Below are positions 16,448 to 24,147 of a stretch of 64,000 bases of DNA, one piece after another. The stretch is from CAG-390 sp003523225 (GTDB lineage: Bacteria > Bacillota > Clostridia > Oscillospirales > CAG-272). Both the position numbers and the translations under genes were made by a program. The notes beneath the pieces were generated by a model that saw nothing but the letters and a program-made list of their open reading frames with translations, made no database searches and had not been told where the DNA came from. The stretch's first letter is position 1; each line of letters starts with the position of its first letter. The stretch is from contig CABPZE010000010.1 in the NCBI GenBank assembly GCA_902461815.1, forward strand, positions 1 through 64,000, written 5' to 3'.

Positions 16448-17068
16448 TCACGAGTCCAGATCCTTCATCACCATAGTGGCAACGCCTTGGATCTTCAAAG
16501 CATTCAGCTGTTCACCTTTCAAAACGATTGGCTTCATGGAATCATTTTCGGGGATGAGATGTATCTCGCCATCGCTCTCGCGGTGGAAGCGTTTGAGCGT
16601 TGTGCAATCGCTGTTATAGAGCACAGCAACGATCTGACCCTCACGTGCGGTTTCTTGCTTACGAATGAGAACAAGGTCACCGCTGTCAATACCGGCGTTG
16701 ATCATGGAATCCCCATTGGCACGCAGAAGAAAGAAATCACCGCTACCGGTCAGTGCCATAGGCAACCGGATATGCTCAAGCTGTGCGTCGGTTACCTCGG
16801 TGAGTGGTCCGCAAGGAATGGAATTGCCCATCTGCACACGGTTCGTATCCATCAGCTCTCTCATGTACTGCGTAATGATTCCACGGTGACCATCGTATTC
16901 GATCTCGCATCGTTCCTGCATGATTTTGAGGTATCGCTGAATGGTGGGGCGGGATGCGCCGATACCTTGCTCGATCTCACGAGTGGAGGGAGACCTACCG
17001 TAATCCTCAAAGTATTCATTCACAAAATCGATGATCTTGCCGAATAGCGATTCATCTCTGCTTCTCAT
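16448..17068 (-). CDS. LexA-like repressor with S24 autopeptidase domain
   Basis: The 206-residue protein has an N-terminal LexA-type winged helix (RSPSTREIEQGIGASRPTIQRYL, about 26-47) and a C-terminal S24 peptidase. The cleavage site is Cys86-Gly87 (SIPCGPL), the catalytic serine is Ser121 in GDSMINAGI, and the lysine is Lys159 in TTLKRF. ATG 17068 with GGAGG in front is the start. In the SOS response RecA filaments trigger self-cleavage of such proteins. As part of the island it more likely controls the element than the host regulon, but a host LexA elsewhere cannot be excluded. Confidence 0.85.
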   Translation of the reverse strand: MRSRDESLFGKIIDFVNEYFEDYGRSPSTREIEQGIGASRPTIQRYLKIMQERCEIEYDGHRGIITQYMRELMDTNRVQMGNSIPCGPLTEVTDAQLEHIRLPMALTGSGDFFLLRANGDSMINAGIDSGDLVLIRKQETAREGQIVAVLYNSDCTTLKRFHRESDGEIHLIPENDSMKPIVLKGEQLNALKIQGVATMVMKDLDS

Positions 17069-17108
17069 AAAATTCCCTCCGAAATATAATGAGCCATTTG
17101 GGTCTTTA

Positions 17109-17137
17109 ATTATAACACAGCGCAAAAGCTTTGTCAA
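17109..17137 (-). promoter_or_regulatory. Promoter of the LexA-like gene
   Basis: TTGACA (17137-17132), 17-bp spacer, TATAAT (17114-17109), a full consensus on the minus strand, 40 bp from the start codon. An inverted pair GGTTGA (17171-17176)/TCAACC (17203-17208) lies between this and the divergent leader promoter. Confidence 0.8.
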
Positions 17138-17196
17138 GAGGGTAAATAAAGATTTATCTATAAACCAACGGTTGACGAAAACTTTCCTAAGCCTAA

Positions 17197-17225
17197 TTGA
17201 CAATCAACCGAAAATATGCTATACT
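17197..17225 (+). promoter_or_regulatory. Promoter of the leader-peptide attenuator
   Basis: TTGACA (17197-17202), 17-bp spacer and TATACT (17220-17225), divergent from the LexA-like promoter. Confidence 0.75.
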
Positions 17226-17270
17226 ATTAGTGTAATCAAATTACAAATTCAGCCAAAGGAGGCGATTATT

Positions 17271-17324
17271 ATGATGAACACTTATATTTATCGGATGTCA
17301 TATGTATCGCCTGCGGTATGCTGA
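17271..17324 (+). CDS. Leader peptide of an attenuator, MMNTYIYRMSYVSPAVC
   Basis: A 17-codon frame with an excellent AAAGGAGG ribosome site precedes two terminators. Bases 17290-17298 (ATCGGATGT), inside the leader codons, are complementary to ACATCCGAT (17351-17359), the 5' arm of the first terminator. A ribosome moving through the leader would mask the first copy and let the terminator form. A ribosome stalled early would free it to act as antiterminator. This is the layout of drug-induced attenuators in front of resistance genes; the inducing signal is unknown. Confidence 0.7.
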   Translation: MMNTYIYRMSYVSPAVC

Positions 17325-17349
17325 GGCAAGGTTTATATAGTTTTTGATG

Positions 17350-17376
17350 CACATCCGATCTCGGGTGTGTTTTTTG
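17350..17376 (+). terminator. Attenuator terminator 1
   Basis: CACATCCGA (17350-17358) pairs with TCGGGTGTG (17361-17369), then TTTTTTG. Its 5' arm can pair alternatively with the leader at 17290-17298. Confidence 0.75.
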
Positions 17377-17417
17377 TTTGCTTAAAATATATTTCTTTGG
17401 CGAACGTATAGCTTTAT

Positions 17418-17445
17418 GCACCCGTAGGGGTGCTTTTTGTTTTTC
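17418..17445 (+). terminator. Attenuator terminator 2
   Basis: GCACCC (17418-17423) pairs with GGGTGC (17428-17433), followed by TTTTTGTTTTT. A second barrier before the truncated resistance-type genes. Confidence 0.75.
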
Positions 17446-17506
17446 GTGGAAAGCCCTCGAATATGAGTCAAACGGAAAATTCAGCCGACCGAAAGGAGAA
17501 TTTTTT

Positions 17507-17711
17507 ATGATGACCGCAATTACGACACTTTTGAAAAATGAAAGAGGGGATGCCCATGAAGAGATTAAAAAACAAAATATTATCTATGGAGCCTAACACG
17601 ACAACATACAAGGCGATGTATGAAGGGAGTATGATCATCGAAGATCCCGCACATCCGACAATGGAGCCTTACTTACTGTTTGCCTCTCCGCGAGATTATT
17701 GCGCTATCTGA
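17507..17711 (+). pseudogene. Two short overlapping frames before the ABC fragment
   Basis: ATG 17507 behind AAAGGAG opens a 29-residue frame (ending 17596). ATG 17556 behind GAGGGG opens a 51-residue frame in another phase that contains TTTYKAMYEGSMIIEDPAHP and ends at 17711. The latter runs out at the point where the ABC frame takes over, so its last residues are probably junction sequence. They look like a second leader and the start of a lost gene. Function is not recognisable. Confidence 0.4.
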
Positions 17712-18159
17712 TTTCGACGAGCGTTTCAATGATGAGAAACTAAAAAAGGCTTGCGACATTAGTGGCGCAAGCGCGGTTATCAAGGATTGGGAGAACGGCT
17801 ATGACAGCGTTCTTGGGCGTTACTATGCAGACAACGGCAAAGACCTTTCGGGCGGTCAATGGCAGCTTGTTGGACTTGCTCGTGCATACTTCAAGTATAG
17901 CGAGTATATGATTCTCGATGAGCCCTCCGCCGCGCTTGACCCAATTTCTGAGGATAGGATATTTGAACAGCTCTACCACTTGAGCGAGGGCAAGAGTTCG
18001 GTCACGATCTCGCACCGTCTTTCAAACACAACCCTTGCCGATAAGATACTCGTCATCGGTGACGGGCACATTATCGAACAAGGCTCACACTTTGAGCTTT
18101 TGAAGCAGAATGGAAAATACGCCGAGCTGTTCAATCTGCAGGCGAGTAAATATATTTAA
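17680..18159 (+). pseudogene. C-terminal half of an ABC transporter ATPase domain
   Basis: The 160-codon frame begins inside an ABC nucleotide-binding domain (LPLREIIALSDF, the segment after the Q-loop). It contains the signature LSGGQ, Walker B YMILDEP with D-loop SAALDP, and the H-loop histidine in ISHRLS. Walker A and the whole membrane domain are missing, and the only start is a TTG without a ribosome site. The protein would have been an exporter of the fused ABC type. A deletion ending near 17,680 explains the structure. It cannot hydrolyse ATP as it stands. Confidence 0.8.
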
Positions 18160-18179
18160 TTACGAAAGGAAACTTCAAT

Positions 18180-18357
18180 ATGGCAGATCAAGAATTTGTT
18201 AGTGCCACTATGGATAAAATCTCCGCAATCAAAGAATACAAACAGGAGTAACATATCCGCAGTAAAGGAACTGTGCCTTGCTGTTTATGAAGGTGATTCT
18301 TTTGACGATGAGAAATATAATGAATTGATATCATGTATTCAGTCTACGGCTAATTGA
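18180..18357 (+). pseudogene. Frameshifted small gene after the ABC fragment
   Basis: ATG 18180 with AAAGGA starts a 23-residue frame (to 18251). A second frame, open from 18250 to 18357, continues in matching style (NISAVKELCLAVYEGDSFDDEKYNELI). Joining them would need a frameshift near 18,250. The product is not recognised. Confidence 0.4.
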
Positions 18358-18690
18358 TTGTTATCAATAATGCTAATAGTGATTTTTGAGTGGCAGTTCC
18401 CAAGTCAATTGTTAATCGAAATCTGTATTAGGCACTATCACATTGAGTAAAAGCATCTTCCTATTGGGTGACCTAAATCCTAATTGCGTAAAGGCACCGC
18501 CAGGAGTAACAGGTTGGGGCGTTATCTACAATATTTTTAATGGTCCAATTTGTCTTTCACTTTTTCTTTGCTTACAGCAATGCATTATTTACACCATGTA
18601 AAAAATTAAAAAGCAAAACACCACGAATTTTCTTCCGTGGTGTTTTTCTGTAAGGGCTGCTTATTCGGTTGTTATTATTTTACCGCTAAT
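18358..18690. other. Island tail without a gene
   Basis: An AT-richer stretch in which I see no coding frame. The only structure is the hairpin at 18617-18644. Confidence 0.5.
18617..18644. terminator. Bidirectional terminator hairpin
   Basis: AACACCACG pairs with CGTGGTGTT; TTTTC follows on the plus strand and AAAAGC precedes, so it can act both ways. Confidence 0.7.
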
Positions 18691-18726
18691 TATGCACCCC
18701 CTAGCCATCCTTTATTTTTTGGTGGT

Positions 18727-18895
18727 GCATCGTCAAATTCGAACCCATCCTGTTCCGGCAACGGAACAGGAGAGCTTTGCGCTAAGGTGAACTGAGGGTT
18801 ATAGAGATCAGACGCGCAAAGCGGGGTCCTGGATCCCACCATCTCCACCAAAAAACAAAGGATGGCTTCTCTCTGCATTCTTAGCGGAGAAATAG
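18727..18895 (+). repeat. Right direct repeat of the island, tRNA-like
   Basis: Near-identical to 12641-12811. It carries the same GCAA-loop hairpin, the same CTTTGCGC/GCGCAAAG stem, and a third copy of the tRNA-Ala 3' end (18823-18850) with changes in the T-arm. On its left, CCATCCTTTATTTTTTGG (from about 18707) is an inverted counterpart of the sequence following the CCA at 18846-18866, giving this copy short inverted ends. Confidence 0.8.
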
Positions 18896-18961
18896 ATGAC
18901 ACGAAAACTTCGGCAGAGAGCTTGTTTTCTCTGCCGATTTGTGTTATAATGGTGCTAACGA

Positions 18962-19088
18962 AAAGCCTCCCTTGTGTAAAGGGAGGTGGCAGCTGAAGGC
19001 TGACGGAGGGATTGTAAAAAGCCCCAAATAGCAGGAAACAATCCCTCAGTCGCTAACGCGACAGCTCCCTTTACACAAGGGAGCCTTT
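18962..19088. repeat. MITE-like inverted repeat
   Basis: A 127-bp element whose ends are imperfect inverted copies: AAAGCCTCCCTTGTGTAAAG on the left and CTTTACACAAGGGAGCCTTT on the right, with inner arms GGAGGGATTGT/ACAATCCCTC. It has no coding capacity. Elements of this design recur in gut Clostridia. It stands between a possible promoter (TATAAT at about 18946) and the next gene. Confidence 0.8.
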
Positions 19089-19206
19089 GGACACGCTCGT
19101 GCATCTTTAGGGGTATGGGCTTTGCCCTGTGCCTTTGTAATACAAAGGCGAAACTGGCGATAAAAACAGAATGATAAATATGAATTTGAGAAACGGAGGG
19201 AATGTT

Positions 19207-19668
19207 ATGATTTTTGAATTTGGAAATTTTCGACTTGATATAGATGTTGAATCCACAAAAGCATTTTATAGTAAACACGAAAAGACCGTTATTGAAGATT
19301 GTGGCTGTGTTAATTGTCGAAATTATTATGAAGCAATATCCAAAGTTTCAGATAAAGTAAAAAACTTTTTCAATTCACTCGGAATAGACCCGCAAAAATC
19401 TCCCGAAGCAACATGGTGGGACACAAATGAAGATGGTGTCGCATATTATTCTATTATTTTTCATGTTGTTGGCACAATTATTAAGTCGGTTGATATATAC
19501 AAGCCTGTTGGACACAGCGGATATCAGTTAATTAACGAGAATTTCTATGAGATAGATAAGGGTTTTAAGGTTGGGTTTACTACAAAAGCTGTTCTTGTTG
19601 AAAAGGATTTCCCCCAGCCTTGTATACAGCTTGAAATAGAAGCTTACTTACCGTGGGTGATGAATTGA
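19207..19668 (+). CDS. AT-rich hypothetical protein with a CGCVNCRN motif
   Basis: The 153-residue soluble protein is not assigned a function. A C-x-C-x-x-C-R-N motif near residue 34-40 recalls a group of small uncharacterised proteins in Bacilli and Clostridia. No signal peptide or membrane helix is present. ATG 19207 is chosen because GGAGGG stands 6-11 bases upstream; an ATG 36 bases earlier lacks a ribosome site. Base composition is much more AT-rich than the core genes, and it lies between island remnants, so recent transfer is likely. Confidence 0.6.
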   Translation: MIFEFGNFRLDIDVESTKAFYSKHEKTVIEDCGCVNCRNYYEAISKVSDKVKNFFNSLGIDPQKSPEATWWDTNEDGVAYYSIIFHVVGTIIKSVDIYKPVGHSGYQLINENFYEIDKGFKVGFTTKAVLVEKDFPQPCIQLEIEAYLPWVMN

Positions 19669-19704
19669 CAAATTCCAATTTGTTGATTATTTTCTTTAAT
19701 CATT

Positions 19705-20898
19705 TTAATGATAATTTCTCTTAAATTTCTTTATCAGCAAAATCAATCCAATGATCATCACAATTGGAAATAAGGTGGCAAAAAGCAATCCTGTTTTTAG
19801 ATCGCCTCCTGCGGCATCCGCTATTCCGCCAACCATAGTGGGTCCTACAGCCGCTCCCAAATCTCCTGCTAAAGCCAAAAAAGCAAACATTGCAGTTCCA
19901 CCCTTCGGGCATTTTTGAGAGGAAATACTGATCGTTCCAGGCCACATAATTCCAACAGACAATCCGCAAAGAGCGCAACCGATAAGACCTATAATCGGGA
20001 TCGGCGACAGAGCTGCCAACAGGTAGCATACTACACACAGCAAACCGCACCCCAACATAACCTTAGTCAAGTCAAGCTTCTCACTTTTCTTTCCGTAAAA
20101 CATACGAGAAAGTCCCATAAAAACAGCAAAGAGGCACGGACCGGCTAAGTCGCCCACAGTTTTGGAAACGCCAAGCGCAGATTCTGTAAAGGCAGATGCC
20201 CATTGAGTCATCGTTGCCTCGGATGCGCCTACGCATATCATAAGTACGATCATTAGCAAAAATAAAGGAAGTCTGAGTAGCTGACCGATACGCAATCCTT
20301 CTCCGTCTTCTACGAGTCGCTCTATTGGACAAGAGAGAAAATTAAAGATGTTCAATAACGGCACTACCGCCCATATTACTGTAAGGATCTGCCAATACAC
20401 CATACCAAATATTGCAAAAAAGAGTGTTGAGCCCAAAACCACGCCAACAGCGCCCCAACAGTAAAACGAGTGCAAAAGACTCATCACCCCCGCTTTGTTT
20501 TCAAACGGACAGGCTTCAACAATCGGGCTTAACAAGACTTCAATAAGACCGCTTCCTATCGCGTAAAGTACGACAGAAATAAGAATACCAATAAAAGGAT
20601 TGGGCAGTATATCGGGCAAGAATGCCATGAGAAGCAGTCCCGCAGCAGAAACCACTTGCGAAGCCACAACGCAGGTGCGGTATCCAATGATGTCAGCAAA
20701 TTTCACGGCCACCAAGTCAACGAGTAATTGCGTCAGGTAAAATATCATCGGAACAAGCGCGATCATTTCGAATGATATTCCGTAGGTGTCCTTAAACATC
20801 AAAAATAAGAGCGGTGCAAAGTTTGCTGATATTGCTTGGGTGATGAAACCGAGATAGCAAGCAATCAGCGTTTTTTTATAATTCTTCATTTTTGTCAT
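19705..20898 (-). CDS. MFS transporter, probable sugar permease or efflux type
   Basis: A 397-residue protein with about twelve membrane helices and the general layout of the major facilitator superfamily, including a charged loop after helix 2-3 (VAVKFADIIGYRT, which stands where the G-x-x-x-D-R-x-G-R-R motif is expected) and a central cytoplasmic loop (CPIERLVEDGEG). Substrate cannot be inferred; similarity to FucP/YfkF-like permeases is only an impression. ATG 20898 has AAGGAG. The gene lies between island debris and the glucuronate operon, and is AT-richer than the latter. Confidence 0.8.
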   Translation of the reverse strand: MTKMKNYKKTLIACYLGFITQAISANFAPLLFLMFKDTYGISFEMIALVPMIFYLTQLLVDLVAVKFADIIGYRTCVVASQVVSAAGLLLMAFLPDILPNPFIGILISVVLYAIGSGLIEVLLSPIVEACPFENKAGVMSLLHSFYCWGAVGVVLGSTLFFAIFGMVYWQILTVIWAVVPLLNIFNFLSCPIERLVEDGEGLRIGQLLRLPLFLLMIVLMICVGASEATMTQWASAFTESALGVSKTVGDLAGPCLFAVFMGLSRMFYGKKSEKLDLTKVMLGCGLLCVVCYLLAALSPIPIIGLIGCALCGLSVGIMWPGTISISSQKCPKGGTAMFAFLALAGDLGAAVGPTMVGGIADAAGGDLKTGLLFATLFPIVMIIGLILLIKKFKRNYH

Positions 20899-21103
20899 AA
20901 TAACTCCTTATGCTGACATGAATTGTTATGAAGTATTATATTCTTATTTATCAATGAGTTCATTATATTATAAACACCCCTCCAATTCAACCTCATTGAT
21001 GTAAACAATCGTGAATAATCAAATAATCCTTCTACATAGCCAAATGCTTGCAAGCCTTGCGTTTGGCTTTTTTATTTGCAGAAAGGATGATAACAGCGGC
21101 TGT

Positions 21104-21379
21104 ACGGTCAATTTCAAGACCTACACCAATTCCATCTGGGACATGAAGCAGCGGGAAACACCTCTTGAAAATCAGGCGGTTTTCTACGACACCCATCCGG
21201 CGATCATCGAGCAGGAAGTCTTTGATAAGGTTCAGGAGATCAGGCAGCAGCGCCACCGAAGGACGAAAACGGGCAAGAGCAGTCTGCTTTCCGGCATGGT
21301 TTACTGTGCCGACTGCGGAGCAAAAATGCGGTACTGCACCACCAACTATTTTGAAAAGCGGCAGGATCACTTTGTATGC
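21104..21379 (+). pseudogene. Fragment of a second serine recombinase
   Basis: About 92 codons match the middle of a large serine recombinase: TVNFKTYTNSIWD, THPAIIEQEVFDKVQEI, then zinc-ribbon cysteines in CADCGAKM and a later FVC. The resolvase domain and C-terminal coil are missing. The open frame around it (21011-21424) has unrelated ends. It differs from the island recombinase and marks a separate, older element. Confidence 0.8.
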
Positions 21380-21546
21380 CGCGGCTATGTTTTTATGCGT
21401 ATCGCCGTTTCGTTCATGCTTTGATAACATTTAAGAAGTACAATATTTTCATGCAAAGCTTATTACGGCATCAGACGTCGTTCTTTTATTCACGCGAGCG
21501 TCGGCTGTCATGCCCTCAAACGTTCAGAAAGAGAAAGGACACACGC

Positions 21547-22968
21547 ATGAGGCGCTTTATGGATGAAAACTATCTGCTTTCCACCCAAACGGCAGAGGAG
21601 CTTTATCACGGCATTGCGGAAAAGCTGCCGATAGCCGACTATCACTGCCACCTGTCTCCGCGCGAAATATACGAAAATAAACCGTTTGACAGTATAGCCG
21701 GACTGTGGCTTGGCGGCGACCACTACAAATGGAGGCTGATGCGCACCTGCGGAGTGGAGGAAAAATATATCACCGGGGATGCTCCGGACATTGAAAAATT
21801 CCGCCGTTTTGCCGCCGTCCTGCCCCTTGCCGCCGGAAATCCGCTTTACGCGTGGTGTCACCTTGAACTGAAGCGCTATTTCGGCTACGAGGGAGTGCTG
21901 AACGCGGAAACGGCGGATGAGGTATGGAATATCTGCGCGGATGTACTTGAAAACGACCCTGACTTTACCCCGCGCGGGCTGATACTCAAAAGCCGGGTCA
22001 GGATGATAGGCACGACCGACGATCCCTGCGGCGACCTTGGCTGGCATAAAAAAATCGCGGCGGACAGCGAATTTCCGGTGCTGGTATGTCCCAGCTTCCG
22101 CCCCGACCCGGCGCTTGAGCCGAAAAAAACCGGTTTTGCCGACTATATCCGCCGCCTTGAGACTGCGGCGGGAACGGGTATATCAGGCATCCGTGACCTT
22201 ATGCGCGCGCTTTCGCGGCGCATGGACGCCTTTGGGGCGCTCGGCTGCCGCGCCGCCGACCACGGTCTGTACCGTCCGGTCTGCCGTCAGGCAACCGAGT
22301 CGGAGCTTGACGGAATATTCCGACGCGCCGTTTCGGGGGAGGAGATATCCGACGCCGAAGCCGATGCGTACCGGACGGCGCTGCTCTGCTTCTGCGCCGG
22401 AGAATACAAACGACGCGGCTGGGTCATGCAGCTTCATTTCAGCTGTATGCGCAACCCAAACAGCCGTATGTTCGCCGCTCTGGGCCCCGACTCCGGCTTT
22501 GATTCCGTCGCCGTTGTGGACGCCGCCTCCGACGCCTACAGGCTGTTCGACCTTTTGGAGCGCGAAGACTCTCTGCCGCGCACCGTCCTTTACAGTCTCA
22601 ATCCGGCGGACAACGCCTGGATAGACACGCTTGCCGGAGCATTTCAAAGCCCTGACGTGCCGGGCAGGATACAGCACGGTAGCGCATGGTGGTTCAATGA
22701 CCATGAGGATGGGATACGCGAGCAGCTTTCGGGGCTTGCCAGCCGAGGTGTGCTTGGCACATTTATCGGAATGCTTACCGACTCGCGCAGCTTCCTGAGC
22801 TACACGCGGCACGAATATTTCCGCCGCATACTTTGCGATATGCTTGGCGGGTGGGTGGAATCCGGAAGATACCCCAACGACCCTCAGGCACTGAAAACAA
22901 TAGTTGAGGGCGTTTGCTGGAAAAACGCCGCACGATACTTCGGACTCGGGCAGGCTGACGGATTCTGA
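21547..22968 (+). CDS. uxaC: Glucuronate isomerase
   Basis: The 473-residue enzyme converts D-glucuronate to D-fructuronate (and galacturonate to tagaturonate), first step of the Ashwell pathway. Family marks are DYHCHLSP near residue 34 with metal histidines, LWLGGDHYKWR, MIGTTDDPCGDLGWH, MQLHFSCMRNPNSRMF and RIQHGSAWWFND. Length is normal. ATG 21547 has GAAAGGA in front. It heads a five-gene operon whose members complete the route to KDPG. No clear promoter is visible in the 120 bp upstream, which borders the recombinase fragment. Confidence 0.93.
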   Translation: MRRFMDENYLLSTQTAEELYHGIAEKLPIADYHCHLSPREIYENKPFDSIAGLWLGGDHYKWRLMRTCGVEEKYITGDAPDIEKFRRFAAVLPLAAGNPLYAWCHLELKRYFGYEGVLNAETADEVWNICADVLENDPDFTPRGLILKSRVRMIGTTDDPCGDLGWHKKIAADSEFPVLVCPSFRPDPALEPKKTGFADYIRRLETAAGTGISGIRDLMRALSRRMDAFGALGCRAADHGLYRPVCRQATESELDGIFRRAVSGEEISDAEADAYRTALLCFCAGEYKRRGWVMQLHFSCMRNPNSRMFAALGPDSGFDSVAVVDAASDAYRLFDLLEREDSLPRTVLYSLNPADNAWIDTLAGAFQSPDVPGRIQHGSAWWFNDHEDGIREQLSGLASRGVLGTFIGMLTDSRSFLSYTRHEYFRRILCDMLGGWVESGRYPNDPQALKTIVEGVCWKNAARYFGLGQADGF

Positions 22969-23031
22969 GACATATCGGCGCGCAGCATTATTTATATTGA
23001 AGAAAATTAATCAGGAAAGGAATACCAAACC

Positions 23032-24147
23032 ATGAAGCTTTCATTCCGTTGGTACGGGGAGGACGATCCCGTAAGCCTTGAGTACATATCGCAGATCCCG
23101 GGTATGCGCTCGGTAGTGTCCGCAGTATACGATGTTAAGCCGGGCGAGATCTGGCCGCGCGAAAGCCTTGAGCGCATACGCGACCGCTGCCGCGAACACG
23201 ATCTTGTGTTTGACGTGGTAGAATCAATTCCCGTACACGAGGATATAAAGCTCGGTCGGGGTGATGTTGAGCGTCTGCTTGACAACTACTGCGAAAATAT
23301 CCGCCGCTGCGCTGACGTAGGAGTCAGGTGCGTCACATACAATTTCATGCCGGTGTTTGACTGGACGCGCACTCAGCTTGATAAAAAAGCCCCCGACGGC
23401 TCGACAAGCCTTGTAATGTACCGCGACCAGCTTGAGGGGCTTGACCCGCTGAAGGAGGACATTCATCTTCCCGGCTGGGATTCAAGCTACACGCAGGGCG
23501 AGGTGCGCGAGCTAATTGCCGCATACGCAAAGCTCGGAGAGGAAGGTCTCTGGCTCAACCTTGAAAGATTCCTCCGCCATGTGATTCCGGTTGCGGAGGA
23601 GGTCGGAGTCAGAATGGCGATCCACCCTGACGATCCTCCCTACCCCATTTTCGGACTTCCCCGCATTATAACCTGCGAGGCAAATCTTGACCGTATGCTG
23701 TCCCTGTATGACAGCCCGGCAAATTCTCTCTGCCTTTGCACCGGCTCGCTCGGCTGTGCCGCCTGCAATGATGTTCCCGCGCTGGTGCGCAAATACGCCG
23801 CCGCAGACCGCATTGCTTTTATGCACATACGCAACGTAAAACTGATGGAGGACGGCTCCTTTGAGGAGAGGGCGCATCTTTCCTCAGCGGGAAGTCTTGA
23901 TATGTACGAGATCGTGCGCGCCCTGACCGACTTCGGCTTTGACGGATATGTGCGTCCCGACCACGGGCGCATGATATGGGGAGAGCAGGGCAAGCCCGGC
24001 TACGGACTCTTTGACCGCGCGCTTGGCGCAGCATACATAAACGGTCTGTTTGAAGCCTGCGAAAAAAACTCCGCACAGCACTTCGGCGAAAATTATGAAG
24101 ACGAGGACATAGAAAATGATGAAGAACGTACTGAATACCGATCTTAG
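23032..24147 (+). CDS. uxuA: Mannonate dehydratase
   Basis: This 371-residue enzyme dehydrates D-mannonate to 2-keto-3-deoxygluconate. It opens with the family pattern MKLSFRWYGEDDPVSLEYI and IPGMRSVVSAVYDVKPGEIW, and has AIHPDDPP with a metal histidine, CTGSLG, MHIRNVK and RPDHGR. The length is that of the Gram-positive UxuA type. ATG follows GGAAAGG. Its 3' end overlaps the following dehydrogenase by 32 bp, consistent with coupled translation. Confidence 0.93.
   Translation: MKLSFRWYGEDDPVSLEYISQIPGMRSVVSAVYDVKPGEIWPRESLERIRDRCREHDLVFDVVESIPVHEDIKLGRGDVERLLDNYCENIRRCADVGVRCVTYNFMPVFDWTRTQLDKKAPDGSTSLVMYRDQLEGLDPLKEDIHLPGWDSSYTQGEVRELIAAYAKLGEEGLWLNLERFLRHVIPVAEEVGVRMAIHPDDPPYPIFGLPRIITCEANLDRMLSLYDSPANSLCLCTGSLGCAACNDVPALVRKYAAADRIAFMHIRNVKLMEDGSFEERAHLSSAGSLDMYEIVRALTDFGFDGYVRPDHGRMIWGEQGKPGYGLFDRALGAAYINGLFEACEKNSAQHFGENYEDEDIENDEERTEYRS

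Larger units (their letters stand above)
12812..18726. mobile_element. Decayed mobile island next to tRNA-Ala
   Basis: The region between the two direct repeats carries a serine recombinase broken by a stop codon, small mobilisation-type genes, a LexA-like repressor and a truncated ABC transporter behind an attenuator. All recombinase and mobilisation genes point left, towards the tRNA. Neither a relaxase catalytic domain nor a replication gene is recognisable, so the element is probably immobile now. Calling the repeats attachment sites is an inference from their position and their tRNA 3'-end content. Confidence 0.7.

Noticed and set aside
22183..22812. 209-residue minus-strand frame inside uxaC
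   Set aside because: It is an antisense shadow produced by high GC content; the uxaC frame has all family motifs.
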